A stretch of 64,000 bases of DNA, from positions 264,142,976-264,206,975 of the forward strand of contig NC_077230.1 of the NCBI RefSeq assembly GCF_027887165.1, written 5' to 3'. The DNA is from Monodelphis domestica (lineage: Eukaryota; Chordata; Mammalia; Didelphimorphia; Didelphidae). Positions within the stretch are counted from its first letter, which is position 1; each line of letters opens with the position of its first letter. The translations under genes were made by a program, and so were the position numbers. Below, piece after piece: positions 34,430-46,520 of this stretch. The notes under the pieces are model-generated. The model worked only from the letters and a program-made list of their open reading frames with translations. It was not told where the DNA came from and ran no database searches.

Positions 34430-34690
34430 TAAATTGAGGGTTAGAAGGAATATCAGAGGCCATTTAATACATCCCCTTCCTTTTAAAGATGAGGAAACTG
34501 AGTCTTAGGTAAAAGGGAAACAAGGGGAAGGGACTATACTAAACATATTTTACAAGTATTATTTTATAATTGGCCTGGGGAAATTTAATGACTTGCCCAG
34601 ATCTATAGAGGTGGTAAGCATCAGAGGCAGGATTTGATCCCAGATCTACTGATTACAAAGTCAGTAGTTTCTCCACTGTGATATCTTGCC
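34430..34690 (+). repeat. old mammalian SINE module
   Basis: 'TTGAGGGTTAGAAGGAATATCAGAGGCC', 'AAAGATGAGGAAACTGAGTC', 'GACTTGCCCAGATCTATAGAGGTGG' and 'TTTCTCCACTGTGATATC', with an internal insertion of about 60 bases. Confidence 0.65.
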
Positions 34691-34699
34691 TCCTCACAA

Positions 34700-34890
34700 C
34701 TGGAAACTACTTTGGCTCTGCAGTCAGAGGACCTGGATGCTGATCCTGTCTTTGATGCTCACTATTCCTTGTGTGACTGGGAAGCAAATCACTTTAACTT
34801 TCCTGGGCTTTAGTTTCCTTGTCTTTCAAATGTGAGGGGTTTAAACAAGATGGGCTTTGGTGTCCTTTAGAGCCCTAGATGTGAGAACCT
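34700..34890 (+). repeat. MIR/CORE-type SINE
   Basis: 'TGGCTCTGCAGTCAGAGGACCTGGATG', 'TTGTGTGACTGGGAAGCAAATCAC', 'TTAGTTTCCTTGTCTTTCAAATGTGAGGGG'. Confidence 0.7.
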
Positions 34891-35499
34891 GTGAAGAGTG
34901 TTTACTTAATGTTGGTCATAGTCAATTCCCTAAACTGTCAGAAGCCAAAGGATTAAAAGCCTCTCAGCCTTTGGCTTAACTCCAACTGTTTTTCCCAGTA
35001 ATATTCCAAATGGAATGTTCCTTTTGACTGACAGATGATGTCCTTTGCTTGCATGTATATTCTCTCTTTTACAAAACCATAGTGTTAAAAGATGATTAAT
35101 GGACCATCCTTCCACTTACTAAATATATTTTTTATAATAATTCATTTTATTCTTCAGTTATGTTTTTAACAACAGAGTAAAATATGGTGGTTTTGCCTCA
35201 TTAGTAAAATTGGTTTAGCTCTGTGTGACAGAAGCTATATAAACCAAGAATTAGCTAGAAATGCCTTTCTCACTTTAGGTATTGTGACAGGATCCTATTC
35301 CATATCTTGTTTGTAATGCAGAAAAGTTATTTTTAAAAGTTTGTATCTAAACTATTTCTTTTTAATCTTTTCTATTTCTCTAATTCTAGTTCTGTCCCAC
35401 TCAACCAGCATCATATACCTCCATTACTGGACAAAACCCCATAAAACATGTCCTTGACAAAAAAGGAAGCATATTCCCTCAATTTATATTTAGGTACCT

Positions 35500-38400
35500 A
35501 TTGTATGGGTGTATGGGGTGTTCAGGGAGGGGTAGTATCTCTGGTATGGAGGGCTTGTCGTGCCCTCTTAGGGCAGCTCTCCAGCCTCTGACCCTCACCT
35601 GACACCCAGCTCTCACTGGTGGCTCCCAGTAGCTGCTAGCATGTAGCAGTGGCCACACCCCGGGCAACAGCTTCGACAGGCCGGCTAAACCTTATGAAGG
35701 TAGCCATCGGGTCGTAGACCCCTGGTGAACCAGGGCTTTGCTCACCCAGCATATGAAGACTGCTTTGGCCGAACAGACGGAAGAAACCAATAGGAAGGTT
35801 CAACGGCTGAGAGGGCGACGCAGCAAAGCACTGTGGAGTGCTCAGGGCGTGTTGGAGCACAAAAGACAACACAGCCATCCAATGCAGCTGAGGAAGTCTC
35901 CAGGCGTAACGACTGTTCGTGCCACTGGGCCCAGGCTTCCAATGCCGAGAGAGTGGGACTGTCTCTGTGCATCGGCTTTTCCACTTAAATCTCCTTCACG
36001 CACAAGAATCTTTGTGCACACTCATCTATCCTAACCCCGTCCACCCTCTTCAAGACCTGCGACAATGGGGGAGTGGTGACGCAACAGGTGGAGGTGACCA
36101 CTGGCAGTTGTAGTCACGATCCTGCATGTAGGCGGCCCAGGGACCAGTGGTCGCTCAGCCCTGTAGGGCAGCAGGGAGGTTCGGCAGCATCCTGGGCGAC
36201 TGAGCAGCCCTCTCTAGGACAGCACTGCTCACCCTAATCAAGGGAGGGGACTAGAAAAGGTGTCCCAAATATCGCCTGCCCTACAAACACTCGGTCAGCA
36301 CACCGTGGCTGGCGGGTCATCCCTTTAAGCGGTCGAAATCAAAGAAAAAATACAAAGAAACTCCTACTAGGAGCATGGAACATCAGAACATTACTTGACA
36401 GAGAGAATACCCCAAGACCTGAGAGAAGAACAGCTCTAATAGGTAAAGAACTGGCGCGATATAACATCGACATCACAGCCTTAAGCGAAACACACTTACC
36501 AGAAGAAGGATCACTCAGCGAACCCACCACTGGATACACCTTCTTCTGGAAAGGTAGAGCCACAAATGAAGACAGAATCCACGGTGTTGGCCTGGCCATC
36601 AAGACCAGTTTGCTCAAACAGCTGCCAGACTTGCCTATGGGCATCAGTGAGAGGCTCATGAAGATCTGTTTGCCTCTCAGCAAAGACTGGTATGCCACAA
36701 TAATCAGCGCATATGCCCCAACACTGACCAGCACAGAGGAGACCATCGAGAAGTTCTACTCTGACCTGAGTGCTGTCCTGCACTCTAGTGCCCACAAATG
36801 ACAAGCTGATACTACTGGGAGACTTCAACACCCGCGTTGGCCAGGACCATGAAAGATGGAAAGGAGTACTCGGCAAACATGGCGTGGGCAAAATGAACAA
36901 CAATGGCCTACTGCTACTCAGCAAATGCTCAGAGTTCGAACTCACCATCACGAACACTGTGTTCAGAATGGCGAGGCCCCAAACAACGCAACCACCAGAA
37001 CTGGTTCGACGAGAACAACACTGCTATTGAAGACCTATTGAGCAAAAAGAACAAAGCCTTTATGGAGTGGCAAAATAACCCACACTCTGCTCCTAAAAAG
37101 GATAGATTCAAGTCTCTCCAAGCCACGGCACAGTGTGAGATCAGGAAGATGCAAGACCGATGGTGGGAAAAAAAGGCAGAAGAAATCCAGTGCTTTGCTG
37201 ATACAAAAAACTACAAACAATTTTTCAGTGCCCTCAAGACTGTCTATGGGCCATTAAAACCCACCACCACTCCCTTGCTATCCTCTGATGGTGACACTCT
37301 CATAAAAGATAAAAAAGGCATCAGCAACAGGTGGAAAAAACACTTCATTCAGCTTCTCAACCGACTCTCTTCAGTCGACCAAAGTGCACTTGACCAGATC
37401 CCCCAAAACCGCACTATTGAACAACTTGATGTCCCTCCTTCAATAGAGGAAGTCCAAAAAGCCATTAAACAAATGAGTGCAGGCAAGGAACCCAGTAAAG
37501 ATGGGATCCCAACCAAGGTGTACAAGGCCTTAAATATAAAGGTGCTCCAGGCATTCCACATAGTGATGACCAACATATGGGAAGAGGAAGACATGCCCCT
37601 AGAACTCAGAGATGCCTCCATCGTAGCCCTATACAAGAACAAAGGCTTATGAGCAGCCTGTGACAACTACAGAAGCATCTCACTACTCTCCACTGCTGGA
37701 AAGATCCTCTCCCGTGTTATACTCAACAGACTCCTGTCATCTGTTTCAGAGCAGAACCTGCCTGAATCACAATGTGGCTTCCGACCAGATCATAGCACCA
37801 TCGACATGGTCTTCACGGTGAGGCAAATGCAGGAAAAATGCCTTGAGCAGAACCTGAGTCTCTACATTGTCTTCATAGACCTGACAAAGGCGTTCAACAC
37901 AGTGAACAGGGACGCATTGTGGGTGATCCTTAGCAAGCTCAGTTGCCCAGCAAAATTCATCAAACTGATCCAGCTCTTTCATGTCGACATGACAGGGGAA
38001 ATCCTATCTGGTGATCTGGTGGAGAGACTTATGATTGCTTCAACATCTTCAACGGCGTGATACAAGGCTGTGTCCTTGCTCCGATGCTATTCAACCTATA
38101 CTTCACCCAGGTATTACGACATGCTGTGATGGATCTAGACCTGGGCATCTACATCAAATACCGACTGGATGGCTCACTATTCGACCTTTGCTGCCTGACT
38201 GCAAAAACAAAGACAACAGAGAGACTCATCCTGGAAGCTCTCTTTGCAGATGACTATGCTCTCATGGCCCAAGAAAATCATCTCCAAACCATTGTGGACA
38301 GGTTCTCTACAGCAACAAAACTGTTTGGCCTGACTATCAGCCTCAGCAAAACAGAGGTGCTGTTCCAACCTGCACCAGGGAGGCCAACTAACCAGCCCGT

Positions 38401-39238
38401 GCATTACAATCGACAGCACGCAGCTTTCTAATGTCAACACTTTCAAGTACAGCACCATTGCCAATGATGGGTCCCTAGACCACAAGATCAATGCCAGGAT
38501 CCAAAAGGCCAGCCAGGTACTCGGGCGGCTGCGCTCCAAAGTCCTCCAACACAAAGGTGTAAGCACTGCGACGAAGCTCAAAGTGTACAACGCAGTGGTC
38601 CTCAGCTCGCTCCTGTATGGTTGTGAGACATGGACACTGTACCGGAAGCACATGAAACAGCTGGAGCAATTCCACCAATGCTCTCTCCGGTCAATCATGA
38701 GGATCCGATGACAGGACCGTATCACCAACCAGGAAGTCCTTGACAGAGCCAACTCCACCAGCATCGAAGTCATGGTCCTCAAAACCCAGTTACGATGGTC
38801 TGGACACGTCATCTGCATGGACCCACAGTGAATACCAAGACAGGTATTCTATGGTGAACTGTCAGCTAGACTCAGGAAACAAGGCCGACCGAAGAAAAGA
38901 TTCAAGGATCAGCTAAAGTCCAACTTGAAGTGGGCTGGCATTACACCAAATCAACCAGAACTCGCTGCCTCTGACAGAAGCAGCTGGCGAACCCACTTTT
39001 GCCATGCTGCCACCACCTTTGAAGATGAGCGACGTTGACATCTTGCCGCTGCGTGTGAACGCCGACACCAGGCCACAACCGCACCTCCCATAACAACTGC
39101 CGTCCCATGCCCCATGTGCCACAAACTCTGCGCCTCAGCCTTTGGACTTCAAAGCCACATGAGGGTACATCAATAGATGATAATGCACAAAAAAACAATT
39201 GTCATTCTCGGTCACCGAGAGACTACCACTATAGAGGG
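35500..39238 (+). mobile_element. APE-type non-LTR retrotransposon with C2H2 zinc finger, near full length, dead
   Basis: The element has a GC- and CpG-rich leader (about 35500-36318), a broken single ORF (36319-39176) and a short 3' UTR ending in 'CATTCTCGGTCACCGAGAGACTACCAC'. The ORF encodes an APE-type endonuclease, then a reverse transcriptase, then a CX2CX12HX3H zinc finger. This organisation, and motifs such as FIDLTKAF and GCVLAP, belong to endonuclease/reverse-transcriptase elements known from many animals, some annotated as 'craniofacial development protein 2-like'. I do not fix the clade (RTE-like or a relative). It is clearly neither LINE-1 nor BovB. It lies in the same orientation as SESN3. 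The 5' limit is judged from the base-composition change and is uncertain; no target duplication was found. Confidence 0.85.
36319..39176 (+). pseudogene. broken ORF: endonuclease / reverse transcriptase / zinc finger
   Basis: Endonuclease motifs are visible: [10 protein letters not shown] near 36390, [10 protein letters not shown] near 36481 and LLGDFN near 36822. Reverse transcriptase motifs are FIDLTKAF (37872-37895, motif A aspartate kept), GCVLAPMLFNLYF and FADDYAL (38243, both catalytic aspartates kept). The C-terminal finger CPMC...HMRVH is at 39108-39170 and the stop is TAG at 39174. Breaks are a +1 shift near 36790, a deletion near 36980 that joins endonuclease to the linker QNWFDENN, a +8 shift at 38006-38021 and a +1 shift near 38395. 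In-frame TGA codons are at 37650, 38709, 38829 and 39036. The deletion removes the SDHxxV-type region of the endonuclease, so neither the ORF nor the nuclease can work. 'FKYSTI' near 38448 also appears to lack two residues relative to the usual FKYLGSTI. Confidence 0.85.
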
Positions 39239-42200
39239 AAAAGATAAAAGAATTGGGCTTGCAATTTAAAATATTAGGAAGAGAACAAATTAAAAATCCC
39301 CAGATAAAAACTAAATTGGAAATCCTAAAAATCATAGTGTAAATCAATAAAATTGAAAGTGAAAGAACTACTGAACTAATAAATAAGAGAAGAAGCTGGT
39401 ACTTTGAAAAAAAAACACAAATAAAATAAAGTACTGGTAAATTAAAAAAGAAAGAATAGAATCAAATTATTAGTATAAAAATGAAAACGGCAATCTCACC
39501 TCTAATGAAGAGGAAATTTCAACAATAAGAGCTAATTTGCTCAATTATATGGCAATAAATATGACTAGGTAGAATTGACAAATATTTACAGAAATATAAA
39601 ATGCCTGGATTAACAGAAAGAGGAAATGGAATACTTAAACAAGCTCATCTCAGAAAAAAGAAATTGAACAAGCCATCAAGGAACTCCCTAAGAAAAAATA
39701 CCTAGGATCAGATGGATTTACAAGTGAATTCTATCAAACATTTAAAGAACAACTAATCCTAATTCTACATATACTATTTGACAAAATAAGCAAAGAAGGA
39801 GTCTTAACAACTGCTTTTTATGGGACAAGTATGGTACTGATTCTCAAGCCAGGAAGACCAAAAACAGAAAGAAAAGTACAGACCAATCTCCTTAATGAAT
39901 ATATATGAAAACATCTTAAATAAAATACTAGCATAGAGACTATAGGAATTATTCACTATGATCAGATGGGATTTAAACCAGGAATGTAAGGCTGGTTTAA
40001 CATTAGGAAAACCATCCATATAATTGACCATATCAATAACCAAACTAACAGAAATTTCATTATCTCAATTATCTCAATAGATGCAGAAAAAGCCTTTGAC
40101 AAATTATACCACCCATTCCTGTTATAAACACTAGAAACTATAGGGATAGAGGGCCTTTCCTCAAAAATAATAAAAAAAATATTTATTAAAAACCATCAGC
40201 AAGTATCATCTGCAATGGGAATAAGTTAGAAGTTTTCCCAGTAACATCAGGAGTGAAGCAAGTATGTTCTTTATCACCTCTATGTATTAATATTATATTA
40301 GAAATGCTAGTGGTAGCAATTAGAGAAGTAAAAGAAATCCAAGGGATTGAAATAGGCATTGAGGAAACTAAACTATTATGCTTTGCACATGATATGATGG
40401 TATACTTAGAGAATCCTAGAAAATTAACCAAAAATCTAGTACAAATAATAATTATAGCAAAGTTGCAGAATACAAAATAAACTCACATAAATCATCAGCA
40501 TTTCTATATATTTACAACAAAAACCAGCAGCAAGATTTAGAGAAACTCCATTTAAAATTACTCTAGGTAATATAAAATATTTGGGAATCTATCTGCCAAG
40601 ACAAACTCGGGCATTATATGAACACGACCACAAAACACTTTTCACACAAATAAAACTAGATCTTAACAATTGGAAAAACATTGTTTATGGATAGGATGAG
40701 CTAATATAATAAAAATGACAAACCTACCTAAACTAATTCAGTGCCATACCTATCAAACTGCCAAGAAACTTTTTCATAGAATTAAAAAAATTACAACAAA
40801 GTTCATCTGGAAGAACAAAAGACCAAGAATATCAAGGGAACTAATGAAAAAAAATGGAAAGGATGGGGGCCCAGCAGTACCAGATCTTAAACTGTACTCT
40901 AAAGCAGTGATCATCAAAACATTATGGTACTGGCTAAGAATTAGAAGGGTAGGTCAATGGAATAGACCTCAGCAAGTTAGCGTTTGCTTAACCCAAAGAT
41001 CTGAGCTTTTGGAACAAGAACTCACTATTTGACAAAAACTGCTGGGAAAATTGGAAAAATTAGGTTTAGATCAGCATCTTATACTCTATTCCTAGATAAA
41101 TTCAAAAAGGGATAAGTGACTTAAATATAAAGAGTAAAATTATAAATAAATTAAATAGAGTAGAATACCTGCCATATCTATGGGATAGGAAGGAATTTAA
41201 GACCAAGCAAGAGATAGAGAACATTACAAAATATAAAATGAATAATTTTGACTATATTAAATCAAAAGGCTTTTGTACTAACAAAACCAATGCAACCAAA
41301 ATTAGAAGGGAAGCAATAAACTGGGGGAAAATTTTTATAACAAAATTCTTTGACAAAGGTCTAATTTCCCAAATATATAAGGAATTAAGTTAAATGTACA
41401 AGAAATCAAGCCATTCCCCATTTGACAAATGGTCAAACTATATGAATAGGCAATTTTCAGATAAAGAAATCAAAACTATCAATAATCACATGAAAAAATG
41501 TTCCAAATCCCTTCTTATTAGAGAAATGCAAATCAAAACAGCTTTGAGGAACCACCTCAAACCTAGCAGATGGGCCAATATGACAGTAAAGGAAAATAAT
41601 AAATGTTGGAGGGGATGTGGCAAAAATGGGATGCTAATACACTGCTGGTAGAGTTGTGAATTGACCCAACCATGCTGGAAGGCAATTTGTAAGTATGCCC
41701 AAAGGGCTTTAAAAGAGTGCATATGCTTTGATCTAGTTATACCACTACTGGGTTTGTATCCCAAAGAGATAATAATGAAAGATGTTTGTACAAAAGTATT
41801 CATAGCCACATTCTTTGTAGTGGCAAAAAATTGCAAAATGAGAGGGTGTCCCTCAGTTGGGGAGTGGTTGAACAAATTGTGGTATAACATAGTAATGGAA
41901 TACTATTGTGCAATAAGGAATGATAAACTGATTTCCATATGATCTAGAAAGAATTCCACAAACTGATAAAGAGCAAAATGAGCAGAAGAAGGAGAACATT
42001 GTATACAGAAAATGAAACATTGTGGGATGATCATATGTAATGGATTTTGCTAATAATAGCAATGCATTGATCCAGGATAATCCTGAGAGACTTATGAGAA
42101 AAAACTGGGAGTAGAAAGACAGAAGGAAAACACTTGAGTTATTACTGGTTTAAGAAGTGGGGTCTTGGTTTTTAAAGATTACTCTATTACAAAAATGAAT

Positions 42201-42325
42201 AATGTGGAAGTAGGTATTGAGTGATAATATATGTACAACCCAGTGAAATTGCTTGTTGACTGGGAGAGGGGAAGGAAAGAACATGCATCATGTAACCATG
42301 GGAAAATACTTAAAAAAAAGAAGTG
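39239..42325 (+). mobile_element. sense LINE-1, 5'-truncated, ORF2 remnant and 3' end
   Basis: Begins in mid-ORF2 ('GAATTGGGCTTGCAATTTAAAA', 'AGAAGCTGGTACTTTGAAAA') and runs through the reverse transcriptase ([13 protein letters not shown] near 40064) to the C-terminal CWRGCGKNGMLIHCW segment (about 41606-41651). It ends with the marsupial L1 3' region and an A-rich tail near 42310. The catalytic FADD box reads FAHD near 40382. Multiple stops and shifts show an old, inactive copy. Its 5' breakpoint abuts the 3' end of the retrotransposon at 39238. Confidence 0.88.
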
Positions 42326-42589
42326 TTTGTAACTTTTAGTATGCTTGGGAATTTAAAGAATTTTCCTATATTAATAAAGCAAGATGGGTTTTTTTTAACA
42401 AATCTAAAGGCAATTTACTTTTTTCCCATTAAAATGTAAGTTTTTAGTTGTTTTACAGTACTCTTTTTCCAATATAGATTTACTTTCTCCCTATGAGCCC
42501 TTTAGTTTAATTAAAAAAAAAAGAAGAGGAAACAGACAGCAAAGCTAACCGATATATTGATAAAGGCTATCATCATATGCAATGTTCAA

Positions 42590-43180
42590 TACCTAAAATA
42601 CCTCACTTCTGCAAAGAGACAATATAGGAAAAGGTCTTCTACCATGTTCCTTCTTTGAGGCCATGCATCATTATATTGCAGCATTCAGTTTGATTACTTT
42701 GTTTTTCTTGTGTTTTCCATTTGCATTGTGGTCATTTCCCTACAATTTATGTAGCCATTTTCCATTTAATAATTTTCTAATTTGTTTCCAATTCTTTGTT
42801 ATGACCAAAACAGGCTACTATAACTATCTTGATGTATATGGGAACATTATTTTTCTTTGACTTCATTTGAGTATATTCTTAACAGTGGGATTGGTAGGTC
42901 AGAAGGTATGGGTGTTTTAGTTATTTTTTTAAGCTTAGTTGTAAATTGCTTTCCAGAAATGTTGGATTATTTGTCTCCACCAATAATTTATTCCTGTACC
43001 TATTTTTCCATAACCCTTCCAATATCTATTGTATCCACCCTTTGTCATCTTTTCCAATTTTCTGGATGTGAGATCAAATCATGTCTCTTATTGGTGATTT
43101 TGAAAACTTTCTTATGGTCAGTTTCATGTCACAATTATTCTTTTGAAAAGTATTCATATTCTTTCAACACTTCTTTTTTG
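42590..43180 (-). mobile_element. antisense LINE-1 3' fragment, old
   Basis: 'CATTATATTGCAGCATTCAG', 'CCATTTTCCATTTAATAATTTTC', 'TTGGTAGGTCAGAAGGTATGGG' and 'TTGCTTTCCAGAAATGTTGGA' fit the reversed LINE-1 3' region. It lies tail to tail with the preceding sense LINE-1. Confidence 0.6.
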
Positions 43181-43189
43181 GGCAGTAGC

Positions 43190-45250
43190 TTTTGTGTTGG
43201 ATGGGAAATGTCTTGCTAGAAAAGAGCCTATAAGATGCCATTTTATTCTAACATCAAGTGCTTTTTGGTCTGTTATTGAGTATTGCTTGCCAAAGCCTGC
43301 TTGTTTCCTACTAAGGCCTGCATTAAGGATGACCTTGATCTATCTATGTTTGGAGAGAAGGCTTATGTACAAGTCAGTAGTTATTGATGTTTTTTTCAGA
43401 TACCTTTTAAAAATATAATAATAAGGCCTTGAGGTTTTTTCCTCCACACCTTTAGTATCTTTCTTTTCAAATATTTGGTTTATCAAGTCTTTTCTTGACC
43501 TCACAATTGTACTTTCTCAAGCTAAGATCTCCTTACCTTACCTGAAATCCACAATCCTTACCTTACCTAAAATCCACAATTAAGGAGGTAAGGGGAGAGA
43601 TCACTCAGAGTTGGTTCAATTCAGGTGCTTTCCTTTCTTTTTACTGCCATTTCTACCTCTTTCAAGGACCTCAGGGACTGTGGTAGACATAGTAATTGAT
43701 TTTTAAAATGTTCTGTGTATCCTTGATGGAGAAAACAACTTGGTAAAATGTTTTTTGCAAATCTTCCAAATTTTCTTTTTTGTTTGTGTTCTTTCCATTT
43801 TCATCCTTGAATGTCTTTGAAATGACTTTAAATCAAGCTTGGCAAGAGAGTCAACTAAACAAACTGATTATCCTCTCCTCTTTATTTTTTGATTGAGACA
43901 AAAAATGCTAATTGTTTATCTCCTTTTTTTTTTGTAATGTGAGTTTATAGTCTACCCGAGTGTTGCGTTTGGTAGCTTTTTTCATTTTGCAAGTGAGATG
44001 TTGGCTGATCAAGGCCCCTTATGGACTATTGTTTTTCTTATTGAAACAATTTAACTTTTGTTTTAAGTCATAATGAATGGTATCAATGTCTTTTTTTCTT
44101 GTCCACCCCCTCCCACCTTTTTTTGGTTCAGTGACCTAATTATGAATAACCTAATTTCAGGTTAATTTTTTAAATGTTATACCACATATTTTTCTCAACC
44201 ATATTTTTAAAGCAATTTTTGTTCAGTCATTGGTCAGACTGTACAAACATGACCAAATGATAATCTCTATATTAATAGCAAATATTTTTCTATATTCAAA
44301 TCTTTTTTTACTATTAAGATAAAATAAAATGTTGCAATATGTAAAATCATGGTGAAATTATATGTTTCAGACTTTATATATATTGAATTTTACTCTTCAC
44401 ATATCAGTGACTTTATGTTTTCATCAATGGTGGTACTGTTATCATCACTGTCTTTTCATATCCTCTAATACTGTATGTGTTTTTGTATATTCTTCATAGA
44501 ACCATCCACTGTGTTTGGAAGTCTTTGTGGTACTTTATGTGGCTATTTACTTTTTCACTATCACTCAGCTTCTTTTCTGTTCATGTTTGGTATTTTATGT
44601 CTCTGTGATATTTCTTCATATTAAATCTGGTTTTAATTTTCTTTGTGTTTCATATCATTGAGTTTGTGTTTTATTCTTCATGCCATTGTTCGGCTTCTTT
44701 TATAGAATATGTTCTAGCTCACTCATAGCCACCATTGCTCTTCAGGTTACCTGCAGTTGTGATTGTTCTAAGACCATGATTCTATGATTCATAGTAATAC
44801 AGTATCTCCAGGAGATTATTGGTATCAAAGAGTTGTACTTTTTATGTATAGAACTATATGGAGTTGAATTCTTATATATTTAGATTTAATGTGCTTTTAA
44901 AAATGTGGTATCTGGCTTTCCTATTTCTTTTATTTTTATGCATTTGTCCTGAAGGGTACTTTTCTAGTCATTAATAGAATATTGCTAATTTTATTTCCTG
45001 TATAAATGATTTATATAAAATGTTATAGGTACTGGGAATACCATTCCCTTGTTTTTTCCCATTTTTTGTTAATTTATTTCATTATTTAAATATTAATCTT
45101 TAAAAGTCTTATGGCTCCAGCTTAATCTAAGATATTATCTACCGTTTTTCCAAAGTATGATTGACACTATTAATACTTCTTCCTTTGCTTGTTTGCCTTC
45201 ATGTTAAGACATTTTCCCAGCTGACCTCTTATTTGCTATCCCCTCTGCAC
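43190..45250. other. intron DNA of uncertain origin
   Basis: T-rich plus strand, possibly further antisense LINE or LTR sequence, but no diagnostic block recognised. It contains a 25-bp tandem duplication at 43531-43580 (CCTTACCTTACCTGAAATCC...) with one mismatch. Confidence 0.35.
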
Positions 45251-45254
45251 ACTC

Positions 45255-46520
45255 ATTTTAAAAATTTTATTAATATTCTTTTATTTTTAAATTTTGAGTT
45301 CTAGATTCTCTGCCTTTTATCCCTCCCCATCCACTGAGAATGCAAACATATTAATTATGCATATGAAACCTTGTAAAAATTCCTACTTTAGTCATATTGC
45401 AAAAATAAAAGCAAAAAATATAAAGCAAGAAATAATTCTTTTTCTATTTAAGATGTCATAAATTTTCTCTCTGTGGATATACAGGAGTTTTTCATCATGA
45501 ATGTTTTGGAATTGGGTTGGATCATTGTATTCATTAAAGTAGATGAGTCATTCACAATTGATCATTATTACAACATTGCATTTATTGTGTACAATGATCT
45601 CCTGTTTCTCCTCTCTCTTCACTTTGTATCAGTTCATATAGATCTTGCCACAGTTTTTTTTTTCTGAAACCATCCCCCTTGTCATTTCTTATAGCATAAT
45701 AGTTCAGCATCATAAATATATGCCACAACTTGTTCATTCATTCCCAAACTGATGAGCTTCCCCTCAATTTCCAGTTCTTTGAAGCCACAAGAGCTATGCT
45801 AAAAAATTTTGTTTATATAGGATTTTTCCTTTTTCTTTGATCTCTTTGGTGTATATACATAGTAATGGTATTACTGGGGTTTAAAGTATGCAAGTTGTAT
45901 AGCTCTTTGTTCATAGTTTCTCATTGTTCTCCAGAATGGTTGGAGCAGTTCATTATTCCACTAACAATTCATGAGTGTACCTATTGTCTCCTCATTCCCT
46001 CCAACATTTGTTATTTCTGGTAGGTATGAGATGGTACTTGAGTTTTTAAAATTTGCCTTTCTCTAATCAATAGTCATTTAAAGAATTTTTCCCATATGAA
46101 TGTAGTTAGCCTTGATTTCTTCTTCTGAAAACTGTGTGTTTATATCTATTGACCATTTATTAATTGGGGAAAGGCTCTATTTTTATAGATTCAACTCAAT
46201 ACTCTATCTGAGAAGTGAAACCTTTATCATAGAAACTTGCTGTGAAATATTTTGCTTTTGCTTTATTGTCTTTTTTGTTTGTTTTTATACTTTTTCAAAG
46301 TATAATTTCCCTGATTATCTCTTTCAGTTAAATCTAATTTTGCTTTTACTTTGTCTGAGATCATGATTGCCACCCTTGCCCCCTTCACTTCAACTAAAAC
46401 ATAACAGACTAGCCCTGTATGTGTCTTTCTGCCCCCAGTGTCTCTCTTGTATACAATATATTGTTGGATTCTGGTTCCCAATCCTTTCTGTTCCCACTTC
46501 TATTTTGTAGGTTAACTCAT
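45255..46520 (-). mobile_element. antisense LINE-1 / HAL1-like block
   Basis: 'GCATAATAGTTCAGCATCATAAATATATGCCACAAC', 'TTCCAGTTCTTTGAAGCCACAAGAGC', 'TTCTCCAGAATGGTTGGAGCAG' and 'CTAATCAATAGTCATTTAAAGA' are the reversed LINE-1 3' region. From 46340, 'TTTGTCTGAGATCATGATTGCCACCC' and 'ATACAATATATTGTTGGATTCTGG' match the second segment also present at 54300-54580. Confidence 0.75.

Noticed and set aside
36339..38818. Minus-strand open frames up to 213 codons inside the retrotransposon
   Set aside because: Shadow frames opposite the real plus-strand reverse transcriptase ORF.
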